This document shows, in pieces, positions 35,471 to 45,635 of a stretch of 64,000 nucleotides of DNA (position 1 is the first letter of the stretch; the number at the start of each line of letters is the position of its first letter). The DNA is from Ipomoea triloba (Eukaryota > Streptophyta > Magnoliopsida > Solanales > Convolvulaceae). The notes below the pieces were generated by a model. It was not told the DNA's origin, did not search any database, and saw only the letters and a list, made by a program, of their open reading frames with translations. A program made the translations under genes and the position numbers. Where the stretch lies: positions 26,759,208 through 26,823,207 of the forward strand of contig NC_044930.1 of the NCBI RefSeq assembly GCF_003576645.1, in the 5' to 3' direction.

Positions 35471-37288
35471 GAGATATTATTATTTACTTTGTGTGACAAA
35501 TTAAATCTATTTGTTGAGAATAGTGTATGGTTATAGCCCTTTGACCGTAGGTTTATTTATAATCGTTGTAAATTTTTAAATACTACTTGTCCGTCATGCC
35601 TTTTTCTCTTATTATGGTTGTACATTTTCTTCTCATCTCACTACCCTAGAAAATAACTCGAGATTTCTTTTTAAAAAATTATAATTTTAAACTAATTTTA
35701 TTAAATGATGATCTCCATCTCATGGAGATTTGGTCTCCATCTTCGAACTGGAGATGGAGACCAATCTCCAACTCCAGTTCGACAGATTGGTCTCCATCTC
35801 CGTCCGAACGGAGATGGAGATTTGGTCTCTATCTCTATCGAACTGAAGATGGAGACCAATCTCCATCTCCATTCCACGTAGATGGTAACACTGTCGGAGT
35901 TTCCGGTGTTGTTTTACTCGTTGGAGTTTTGTCGGAGGTTCGTCGGAGTTGGCGGAAAGTCTAGTGACATGTAATAACATGCCATAAATAGATTAGAGGC
36001 CTTATTTGACTATTTGTTCTAAAATAACAAAGGTAAGGGCCTAATTGGAGCTTGTTGAAGTTGAATGACCTAATTACATAAATGAGTATAGTTTGAGGGT
36101 TTATTTAACACTTATCTCTTTTTCTAGGTTGATCGAAAAAGTATTCGGAAAATAAAAAATTACCAGTGTAGGAATCAAATGCGTATTGAAAAATTATAAA
36201 TAAACAAAAAACCATTTCCCCTAAAGAATTTTGTAGACATGGTCCAGTATGTCACATTTTTAAAGTATTAATTTAGAATATTTTTTGTTTTCATTTGTTT
36301 TGTTTTGCTCTGTTTTTGTTTTTATTTTTGTTTTTGTTTTGGGATAACGAGAGAAATTGCATAAAAAAGACTCTGTGTGTTGGACTCGATCAAGAGAGTT
36401 GACAATAATCAAATTTGTAATTTTTGATAGAAAAATATTATTCGACTCACTCAACCACCTATTTTGGAGCCAAGTTTGAATTTATTTTTTAATATGATTA
36501 GTGTTTTGTTTTTAAATTTATTGATTAGTGAGACTAATTAAGTAACGCCAGAGAATATACATTGTCATCATCCTTATCGAACACATTGATATAAGGTAAA
36601 CTCAAAAGCATGGTTGTAATAGGCGCTAGGCACTAGTCGGACGGTAGATTAGTGCCTAGCGCCTAAGCGGTCTAGGCGACGTCTAGGTGATATTTAGGTG
36701 GCGACCTATAAAAATAAAAAAATAATGCATGTGTGTGGTGTATGTCATATATTATATTATATATATATATATATTATATATCTCTTACTTCTCTTACTTT
36801 AATAAATAAATAAATTTAAATATATATAAATATAATAAAAAAATTAACAAGACCGATTCGATCGAGTTAACTCGACTAACTCTACGAGTTGGGCGAGTTA
36901 ACTCGACCAAATTCAGCCGAGTCGGCCGCCAACTTGGCCCAATCGGCTGAGTTAGGCGCTAGGCGGTTGCCTAGGCGGACGCCTAGGGAACAATTCGCTT
37001 CGATCTAGGGACGCTTAATGCCTAGGCGGAGGATTTTTACAACAGTGCCAAAAGTAACTTGTATCAATTTTTCTTATTCATGTGATAGAATTAATGTGCA
37101 CTATGAGTTTGAATTTCTTCCCAACTTTAGAGCCCCATGGATCCATAATTCCTACATGGAAACAATAAACTAATTGGTAGTTCGTCTTCATTGTCTTTTA
37201 AGTTTTATAAGATTTTTGTTTTGCTGGGAAGTATATGTCATATGTAACTTCATTAATTATATATGATGTGTTTTTAATGCATTGATTT
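35471..37288. repeat. Tandem duplication unit A (with 37289-40290)
   Basis: Unit A starts with TTTTGAGATATTATTATTTACTTTGTG and ends with GATGTGTTTTTAATGCATTG; unit B starts and ends with the same sequences, so they are head to tail. In unit A the tract corresponding to 37560-39050 is missing. A GGAGATGGAGACCAAT-rich element remnant (35711-36118) joins the two parts, and a GCCTAGGCG-rich MITE lies at 36610-37048. No gene is intact. Confidence 0.7.
36610..37048. mobile_element. GCCTAGGCG-rich hAT-like MITE with empty paralogous site
   Basis: It begins GCATGGTTGTAATAGGCGCT and ends TTTTTACAACAGTGC, imperfect inverted ends (GTTGTAA). The flanks share CAAAAG, present once at the paralogous site near 40046. 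The arms are rich in GCGCCTAGGCG and GAGTTAACTCG motifs around an AT-rich core. Relatives are at 8412, 52270, 54543 and 54744. Confidence 0.7.
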
Positions 37289-37598
37289 TTTTTTGAGATA
37301 TTATTGTTTACTTTGTGTGACAAATTAAATGTATTTGTTAAGCATAGTGTATGGTTATAGCCCTTTGACCGTAAATTTATTATAATCGCTGTAAAATTTT
37401 AAATACGGCTTGCCTGTCATGCTTCTTTCTTTCTCTTATTATGGTTGTACATTCTCTTCTCATCTCACAACTTGATTTCTTCAAAAATAATTCAATATTC
37501 CTTTTAGAAAAATTGTAATATTAGACTAATTTTATTAAATGATCTAATCAATTCTAGGAACCAGCTTGTGGCAATGTCATTATCTCCCTATAATGCAG

Positions 37599-37640
37599 GG
37601 TGTTCTTGCGATATTGATTGACAAGGATTTCAGTCCAAAG
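37599..37640 (+). pseudogene. Exon remnant resembling 3-hydroxyisobutyryl-CoA hydrolase, second copy
   Basis: Acceptor-like TGCAG, then GVLAILIDKDFSPK, then GTATTAAT as a donor-like border. This is the better preserved copy of the remnant at 24926. Both are part of the block duplicated behind the TPS genes. Confidence 0.45.
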
Positions 37641-37799
37641 GTATTAATATGAATCGTCTTTCTCAGTCCATAAAAATGGCAACGCCAATAGGGTACACGG
37701 TCACAATCAGTCACATTTTTCACATAATATTTTCAACTAGGGCCGGTCTTGAGGGCAATCGAGATGGCACGAGCCCAACGTTGGTAGGGGCTACTACAA

Positions 37800-38015
37800 T
37801 CATTATTGCATGGAAGGTATATTATTTTTGTACATTATTCTTGTACTGAAGGTATATTCTTTTAGGGTACATTATTTTTGTATTTAAGGTACATTATTTG
37901 ATAGTATATATCAAATAATGTACCTACAGTACAAAAATAATGTACCTTCAATACAAAAATAATGTACTTTTTATTTTTGGTCCACACAACTGTGTGGACC
38001 ATGGTCCATGCAATA
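37800..38015. mobile_element. Foldback MITE relative of 4838-5088
   Basis: Contains inverted GTACATTATTT/AATAATGTAC repeats and ends in CCACACAACTGTGTGGACCA followed by GGTCCATGCAATAATTTGCC. The left end is eroded. Confidence 0.55.
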
Positions 38016-39051
38016 ATTTGCCGGCCTCCTAGCTTGATTTTTATTTTTTGATAAAGTTAAAAAAAAATACTTGCATATGTAAAAATTTGAATTCATGACT
38101 TCAAAATTGTTTATTAATTTTAAATTCAATTAACAATTAAAACCATATGATATACTTATCACAATTAATAGATACTCCGTATATATCATCGAACACTGAA
38201 TTAATTTATAATTAAACTTCATATAGGGCCCAAAGTTTGAATGACACTACTACAAGACTAATCTAAACTGTTTTTTTTTTCAAATAAAGAAAATTATATG
38301 TATACAAAAATTCAAAATTATCATTTAATTGTTTGCAATTAACCCATACAATCATTTAACTTTATATATTAAGGATCCTTATTTTTATTTGATCCCGGAC
38401 CTATAAAATGATTCGACCGACCTGTTTTCAACATAGATCTCTCGTCATTCTTTATCCCGAATTAGAAATAAATACTTATTAGCGAATTCCTAATTGATAT
38501 TTTGGGATGAATTTTCAGTGGTCGTGGTTACCAATTAAATAATTGCATTGTGATTATTTTGAAACTAATGAGCATACTTCTCCCAAAAGTTAAAAGTCAT
38601 TAAAGTGCATGATGGATTTTCCTAGTTGATGTTTTTTTTTTTTTTTTTTTGGCACAAAATTTCCTAGTTGATGTTGAGAATTACACTAATAGATTGCATT
38701 TAGTAAGGGACTAAATCAATAATTTTTAATGATAGATAACTAGCATTGTTGGAAATCAAGGAATTTCAGACCATTTGAAAGTGGTCAGAAATGGCCTAAG
38801 TCGAATCGAAAATCTTTGTTCCGACAACTTTTAGTATCCAAAAAATCTTTGTCGCTATTTTTGACAATCGACAAGGTGTTTAGAAATGGCATCTAATTTT
38901 GTAAAGTGGTCAGAAAAATTGACCACCAGAAAGATTGGCGGATATCAGAATTGCTGACGACCCGTGGTCGAAAATTCAACTTATTTTCGTTCACCATAAT
39001 CTTTCGACAAAAATTTTAAAAATATCACTTTTTTTTTTACCATTTTTCTAG

Positions 39052-39558
39052 GGGATAAGGATCAAATAGACCTTCAAACTATACTCATTTGTGCAATTAG
39101 GCTCTCCAACTTCAAAAAGTTCAAATTAGGCCATCAAAAAACTTGTTATTTTAGAGCAAATAAACCCTCTAACCTATTTGTAACATGTTATTGCAGGTCA
39201 ACTAGATTTCAGGCCAACTCCAACGAACCTCCAACCAAACTCCGGCAAGTAAAACAACACCGAAAACGCCGCGTCCTGCCACCGGCAGTGTCGCCATCTC
39301 CGTTCGGATGGAGATGGAGACTTGGTCTCCACCTCCAGTTCAACAGAGATGGGGACCAAAATGGTCTCCATCTCCAGTCGAACGGATCGAGATGGAGACC
39401 AAAAGGTTTGGTCTCCATCTCCATCGAACTGGAGGTCTCCATCTCCGTTCGACGGAGATGGCAACACTGCTGGAGTTTCCAGTGTTGTTTTACTAGCTGG
39501 AGTTTGGTCGGAGGTTCGTCAGAGAGTATAGTTTGAGAGTCTATTTAACCCTTATCCC
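39052..39558. mobile_element. Mutator-like MITE with GGTCTCCATCTCC palindromic core
   Basis: Inverted ends are GGGATAAGGATCAAATAGAC and GTCTATTTAACCCTTATCCC. The 9-bp flanks TTTTTCTAG (39043-39051) and TTTTTTTAG (39559-39567) differ by one base. The centre repeats GGAGATGGAGACC and its inverse. Open frames across it are by-products of this repeat. A truncated relative is at 35711-36118. Confidence 0.75.
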
Positions 39559-40299
39559 TTTTTTTAGGTGGTTGAAATAGTAGTCAGAAAATAAAAAATT
39601 CCTAGCAGTGTAGGAATCAAATGCCTATTGAAAAATTATAAATAAACCAAAAAACTATTTCCCCTAAAGAATTTTGTAGACATGGTCCAGTATGTCACAT
39701 TTTTAAAGTATTAATTTAGAATATTTTTCGTTTTCATTTGTTTTGTTTTGCTCTCTTTTTGTTTTTATTTTTGTTTTTGTTTTGGGATAACGAGAGAAAT
39801 TGCACAAAGAAGACTTTGTGCGTTGGACTCGATCGAGAGAGTTGACAATAATTAAATTTGTGATATTTTGATACAAAAATAATGTTCTACTCACTCAACC
39901 ACCTATTTTGGAGCTAAGTTTGAATTTCTTTTTTCATATGATGTAGTGTTTTGTTTTCAAATTTATTGATTAGTGAGACTAATTAAGTAACCCAGAGAAT
40001 ATATATTGCCATCATCCTTACCGAACACATTGAAATAAGGTATACCCAAAAGTAACTCGTATCAATTTTTCTTATTCATGTGATAGAATTAATGTGCACT
40101 ATGAGTTTGAATTTCTTCCCAACTACTTTAGAGCCCCATGGATCCATAATTCCTACATGGAAACAATAAACTAATTAGTAGTTCGTCTTTATTGTCTTTT
40201 ATTTTAAGTTTTATAAAAATTTTGTTTCGCTGGGAAGTATTTGTCATATTTAACTTCATTAATTATATATGATGTGTTTTTAATGCATTGATTTTTTTT

Positions 40300-41370
40300 A
40301 AATAAATATTTTCACAGTCAAAGAACTATTTCACCGATGAGATTAAAGAATACCACATTCTTAATTGGCAGCTAACATTTCACATAACAACTACTTTGAC
40401 TGAGAAGGAAATAAATTAAAATTCTTTGACCCACCCTTCAGTTTAGCAACATGTGCTGGAAAAGGAGAATTGGGTGTTAATTCACTTCACTAGCATCCGA
40501 GGTTGTCTTAATCCCTTCACTAACACTGAACTGTGTTAACTCTACCTCATCATTGTAATAAAAAAGTAATATTATAAAAATATTAATTCAGAAAAATCAA
40601 CACAAAAAAAAATGAAAGGATTAAGAGTCAAGTTTTTAAGTCATTAGATACTCGCACTTTTTTTAAAACCTTATTTACTACCACTCTTGTGTGCTAGCTA
40701 GGTGATGGAGATAGACTAAGGCTCGGTACCAAGAGCTCGGTGTAGGCGGAAGGGACGATCGAGGAAGAGAGAAAGAGGACTCGGAGGGAGGTATGACGAT
40801 GTGGCGTGAGTCGGCCGATGATCAGTCGGTCGGTCGGTCGAAGGATCGTTGAAGAGGTGACAAGGCAGCTGAAGATCTTAGACTGAGAGTGATTGAACAT
40901 TACTATTGAAACAACTAATTACCATGAAGGAAAGGACGCGCTAAGGAGCGAAGGGGAGATGAGTCGGTCCAGACCGACCGAGAGGTAGGCCGAAGCAGGA
41001 AAGGCGGTTACGAGAGTTTCCTAAAAGGGTCAAGCGGCGGAAGGCGGAGGATATGGAAGGAAGGTCGAGATAGATTAGGAAAATACCTAAATGTAATAAG
41101 GAAAGAGTTCCTAAAGTAGTTTAGAAGTTTCTTAAAGCGAGAAATCTCTTAGCTTATATAAATAGGGGTTCTAAGCCTCGAGAAGCATAAGCAATTCATT
41201 GTACTCAAAGGCAATTTATAGCACAAAGATGGCTAAAAAGTCACTCTAATTTCTGATCAAGTGTTAGTCTATTTTTTGGTGGTGTTGACCTGCCGTTTGA
41301 CCATTATGTGGGAGATAAAACCAACACTAGGAATATTAAAATCTAAATTTTCTAACATAAAATGAACTTT
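40300..41370 (+). repeat. LTR-like sequence, origin uncertain
   Basis: From about 40680 the DNA is G-rich (CGGTCGGTCGGTCG near 40826). It has a promoter-like TATATAAATAGGGG at about 41155 followed by transcript-start-like sequence, as in retrotransposon LTRs. Borders, primer site and target duplication were not found, so this is only a possibility. Confidence 0.3.
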
Positions 41371-41679
41371 AATTTATTGTTTGAGCACTCAAACAAATAA
41401 ATTCAGCCAATATTCAATATTGGACTCCAATTTGGCAGATCAATGCGTGAGGCCAGGCAAAATATTTATGTTAGAAAGAAACGGAATAGTCATGTTCGGG
41501 TTATGGTCTCGACCTTTTTTCTTCTTTAAAAATTCTTATTCCAATTTCTGTAATTCTTAAGTCCTAGTATGAGTAGTTATAGTTCTTGATTTCCAACTCC
41601 AAGCAGGGCCGGCCCAGAGGGGTGCAGGGTGGGCACCTGCCCATGGCCCATTTTTAATGGGCCCATAGGCCATAAGATA

Positions 41680-41993
41680 TACGGAGTATTATATATATAA
41701 TATATATTTTAGTTGTTCCATTTTATCTGTCTTACTTACTATTCATGGATCAAACCAATTTTTTCTTCTTTGTTTATTTTCTTTATTATTTTTACTTGTT
41801 TTTAAATTTGATTTTTTGTGTTTTTTTTAAAAGTGTTTTTTTTTGTGTTTAATAGTACTTTTAGTGTAGTTTCTAAATATATAAATTTTATATATTAATA
41901 CTAAACTTAATATTATGAAAAAATTGAATTAAAAATAACTTAAATCAAGTCTCGTTAACCGAACTTGGCACATAAAATGGGACGGAGGGAGTA
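41680..41993. mobile_element. Stowaway-like MITE nested in the hAT element
   Basis: The right end reads GGGACGGAGGGAGTA, the inverse of the CTCCCTCCGTCCC terminus of plant Tc1/mariner MITEs, and is followed by TTA. The left end is eroded (TTCCATTTTATCTGTCTTAC near 41715). Confidence 0.7.
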
Positions 41994-42017
41994 TTATTTA
42001 TTATATATTAAACAAAC

Positions 42018-42283
42018 ACTCCCTCCGTCCTATTTTATGTGTCTGGTTCGATTAACGAGGCTTGACTGAAATTATTTTTAATTCAATTTTTTTATAATAT
42101 TAAATTTAGTATTATTATACAAAATTTATATATTTAGAAACAACACTCAAAGTACTATTAAACACAAAAAAAAAATTTAATTTAAAAATAAGTAATAAAA
42201 AATAATAAAGAAAATAAACAAAGAAAAAGTTGATTTGACTAATGAATAGTAAGTAGGACAGATAAAATGTGACAGAGTGAGTA
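42018..42283. mobile_element. Second Stowaway-like MITE, inverted relative to the first
   Basis: It begins ACTCCCTCCGTCCTATTTTA and ends GTGACAGAGTGAGTA. The body is the reverse complement of 41680-41993, so the two form an inverted pair 25 bases apart. ORF-like stretches across it are by-products. Confidence 0.75.
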
Positions 42284-43337
42284 ATATGGTTAGTTGTTTC
42301 TGAAAGTCGAGAAATGAATTCACGAAGATTGAAAGAGACGTTGTCGCACACCCACCGCTCACACCGCCCAGGAGTATAAGGGACGCCACCCAGACGTTGA
42401 GTAATTGTCACTTTGCTATTTAAATAATTAAATAAATTTGGAATTTAGTTTGCATATGAATTGCAGAAATGCATAATTGTGGATTAATTAGGAATTGATG
42501 AATTGTAATTTTGGAATTAGGATTTTAGTTTTCAAAATTGCAGATTTGGTTGTATTGTTGTTTAGGAATCCTAATACATTTCTAATTATATTGTATTGTT
42601 GTTTAAATGTTTACGGGTTTGGAATTAGGAATTTTATTTCTGTTTTAATTCTATTTATTAGGATTTTTAAGTAAAATGAAATTGTAAGTTTATTAGGTTT
42701 ATTATATATATGCAGGGATTGAAGACACATATTTACCGTTGGGCGAACTAAAGATTCTTTATTGACTAATTTGGATTGATTGATTCATAAATGCCAGGTA
42801 CTTTTGTTCTTTTTTTTTTTTTTTTTTTTTTTTAAGATCAATTTTATATATAATAATTTTTTTTATACAATGTTGCCTAAAAAACATTCACCCGGAAGTG
42901 AAAAAAAAAGAAAAAGAAGAAAACAAATTGATCATCTGAAAACAAATTTTTCATAAAGGGGCCCTTTTTTAATTTTGCCCAGGGGCATATACAATGTTTG
43001 GACCGGCACTGACTCCAAGTTAGAATTCTATGATTTGATTTGTGAGACTTTAAACTTAATTATTTATTCGCTATAGTATTATGTATTTTTGTTGGTTAAT
43101 TTCTATTGAATTCATGAGTTTAATTAATCGGGATGCATACTTATTAATTATTCTAGTGGTTCTATATGATTTCTTGCCTGTTTTACTGGAATTTCATTTG
43201 AGTAGTAATTAGGTGTTTATGAACCATCTAGGAAAATATAAATACAAATTGAATATTTGATGTTATTTGTGTTCGTTAACAACTCACAAAACCTAATCCT
43301 ATTGATTATTGAATCCTAGATGTTTGTTATAGGAGTT

Positions 43338-44180
43338 TGTAAGTGTACAAATGATATACGGTCCTTTGTAATTGGCTATATTATTTGTCAAAAATACACT
43401 TAGCCTACATCTAGTTTTTATTTGTTCTTGGACCGTCAGTCAGTCTGTCCACCAGTGCTGAAAGGAAGGCTATGTCAGCGGATGCTGTCTCAGACAGCAA
43501 GCTTTCAACAAGGAATTAGTCAACATATTTATTTTATGTGGCTAACAGCTTTTTAAGGGATTATGGCTCTCATTTAATCAAGACTTATTCAGCTCTATAT
43601 TTGTGAGGTTTGTTAAGGAGTTTTCTAAGCTATAAATATGAAGGCACTTGAAGCTCTAAATCACATCTCTTTACACATTAAATGTTCAGAGCTTCACACG
43701 TGAAATTCAAGTGAATTACTTTGGAGAATTAATGGCATTTTGCTACTGTCTTTGAGACTGACGTTGATGCTGAGTCGTGGTGATGAATTGAAGAATTCCC
43801 GGCTTGCAGTTTTGCCAATTCAAGTGTAGATGTTGAAGGTTGTGTTGGTTTAGGACGATTGTATGTTTGGGCATATATTCCAATTGTTGTAAGCTTGGTG
43901 ATCATCTAGTGGATTGGGCGAAAGCTGAGTAACCCCGCAGACGTAGGAGTTTTAGCTTCGAACTGTGTGATCGTTTCTTGTGTCCGGGTTCATTAATTTC
44001 TTTTACTTTTGTTTTTATATTTGTTTGTCTTTTAGTATTATCTAATCTGGACTAATAACTATAAAAACGTTAAATAATTTCTGAACCCTTAAAGTCTTGC
44101 ATTCAAGATCCACGAAGTAATTTCAATTGGTACGGTATCAGAGCCCGGGGACTTAATCTATTAGTCTATCGATCTAGCGA
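43338..44180 (+). mobile_element. Copia-type LTR plus primer-binding site, truncated element
   Basis: A 788-bp LTR-like sequence starts TGTAAGTGTACAAATG and ends AATTTCA at 44125, with a TATA-like CTATAAATATG near 43630. Just downstream, GGTACGGTATCAGAGC (about 44129-44144) matches the initiator tRNA-Met primer site of plant copia elements with small changes. Internal sequence ends within about 40 bases at a MITE fragment. It lies upstream of the broken P450. Confidence 0.6.
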
Positions 44181-44189
44181 TCTTGAAAT

Positions 44190-44368
44190 GTAAAAGTATT
44201 GTATTTTCCCATAAAAGTATTACATTTGCCCTTATAAGCAACAAAAATTTTATTCCTAATTAGTATTACATTTGAGCATATAAGTATGACATTTGTGCAT
44301 ATAAGTGTTACATTTACATCTTGACCCGACCCGTCTCATGGTGAGACGGTCTCACACAAGTTTTTGCC
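44190..44368. mobile_element. Truncated MITE (GTGAGACGGTCTCAC family) next to a TATA box
   Basis: One end only: GTGAGACGGTCTCACACAAG followed by TTTTTGCC at 44368. The rest of the element is lost at the junction with the LTR remnant. It ends 16 bases before the TATA box of the broken P450. Confidence 0.75.
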
Positions 44369-44384
44369 AAAATTGTTAGGTTAG

Positions 44385-44394
44385 TATATATAAA
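44385..44394 (+). promoter_or_regulatory. TATA box of the broken P450
   Basis: TATATATAAA lies about 94 bases before the ATG at 44488, the same layout as in the first P450. Confidence 0.5.
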
Positions 44395-44973
44395 GGCAGC
44401 CTTGGGCTTGAACAAATTAACGAGGCATATATCTAGCTAGCTTGCTACTTCATACTTAGCTTGCTGGCTCTTTAGTTTCATTCTCTAATGGAGGCCGTAA
44501 ACTTGAATATTTGTTTGGCCTTGTTTGTTTGTTTCATGATTTTAGTGCGCACAAAATGGAAGAAGCCGATGAAAAGCCGCAGTGGGAAAGTCCTGCCGCC
44601 GGGCCGCGGAAGCTGCCGATGATCGGGAACTTGCTCCACTTTTGTGGCTCATTGCCGGCCCACCACGTGCTTAGAGATTTAGCGAAAAGGCACGGGTCGT
44701 CGTCGGGGCTAATGCACCTTCAAATTGGAGAAATTTCAACTGTGATCGTGTCCTCGGCCGAGATGGCTAAAGAGTTCCTAAGAACTCACGACCTGGTTTT
44801 TGCGACCAGGCCAGAACTTACGGCCGCCAAGATACTGATGTACAATAGTTCGGACGTTGTGTTCTCCCCGTACGGAGATCATTGGAGACAAATGAGCAAA
44901 ATATGTGTGATGGAGCTCCTTAACCCAAAACTTTTCCGCTCCTTCAGCTCCATCAGGCAGGATGAGATGCAGC

Positions 44974-45360
44974 TGTAAGATTTAAAACTGAACTGAAGTA
45001 TATGAAATATAGGATCTAACCTCCAGCCATAGTTATTTGTTTGATGATTGCCTGATCTGCTTACTGCTGTTGCTTGAGCTTTCTAATTATTTTTCTCTCA
45101 CTTGACTCAACTCTCTCAGATGGTGTACAAGACTGTATGTCAAGCAGTGAGGGGGATTTTGATGGCCTTTATATAGTTGCATTCCATCAATGCACTAATC
45201 ATGAAAATTTTCCTATTCTTAATTATTTGCACCACTTTCTGAATAAGAACAAAACATAAATTAGTGGATCCCTAATTTAGGTGTTAGTGTATCCCTGATT
45301 TAAGGTCATAGTGGAGTTTAGTGGACTCATACTTTTGACCTTTTATTATTTGTTCTTACA
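44974..45360 (-). repeat. 3' LTR of the copia element
   Basis: 387 bp, same sequence as 51663-52049. It is the 3' LTR in element orientation; the polypurine tract is adjacent at 45361-45371. Confidence 0.95.
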
Positions 45361-45635
45361 TTCTCCCACTTGGTGCAAATATCAAACTCAAAGTACAAGA
45401 TAACACTAACCATAATGATATGTCCTCATTAGTGCGAGTAATATCTATTATGATTAAATGTAAACTGCCTTTAAGTACTTAATTAGGAAATAAGAAAAAC
45501 TTAATGAAAATAAACCTTATGTTTATTTCAAATCCGACTGAAATATTTTCTCAATAAATTTAAAGTGTTCATACTAGAATGAGAAAATTTCTGAATGCAA
45601 AAGAATTTCATTAAAACTGAATGTATATATACAAA

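Larger units (their letters stand above)
37289..40290. repeat. Tandem duplication unit B
   Basis: The first 360 bases match 35471-35710 and 24740-24964; the last 740 match 36119-37285 minus its MITE. Between lie the hydrolase-like exon remnant (37599-37640), a foldback MITE (37800-38015), a CACTA-like subterminal tract (38752-39000) and a Mutator-like MITE (39052-39558). Confidence 0.7.
41604..43011. mobile_element. Non-autonomous hAT element, 1408 bp, 8-bp TSD
   Basis: It begins CAGGGCCGGCCCAGAGG and ends TTTGGACCGGCACTG, giving imperfect inverted termini CAGGGCCGGCCC and CAGTGCCGGTCC, typical of plant hAT elements. The 8-bp duplication ACTCCAAG is at 41596-41603 and 43012-43019. No transposase is present. 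Two Stowaway-like elements in opposite orientation lie inside. Confidence 0.85.
41376..43335. repeat. Dispersed repeat block split by a hAT element
   Basis: 41376-41603 plus 43012-43335 reconstitute the block seen uninterrupted at 4165-4820. The interruption is the hAT-type element 41604-43011. Confidence 0.75.

Noticed and set aside
35720..35980. ORFs rich in Trp-Arg or Asp-Gly-Asp on both strands, also at 39198-39536
   Set aside because: They come from the GGAGATGGAGACC palindromic repeat inside MITEs.
42115..42411. 98-codon minus-strand ORF
   Set aside because: It runs through the second Stowaway-like MITE, and no conserved motif is seen.
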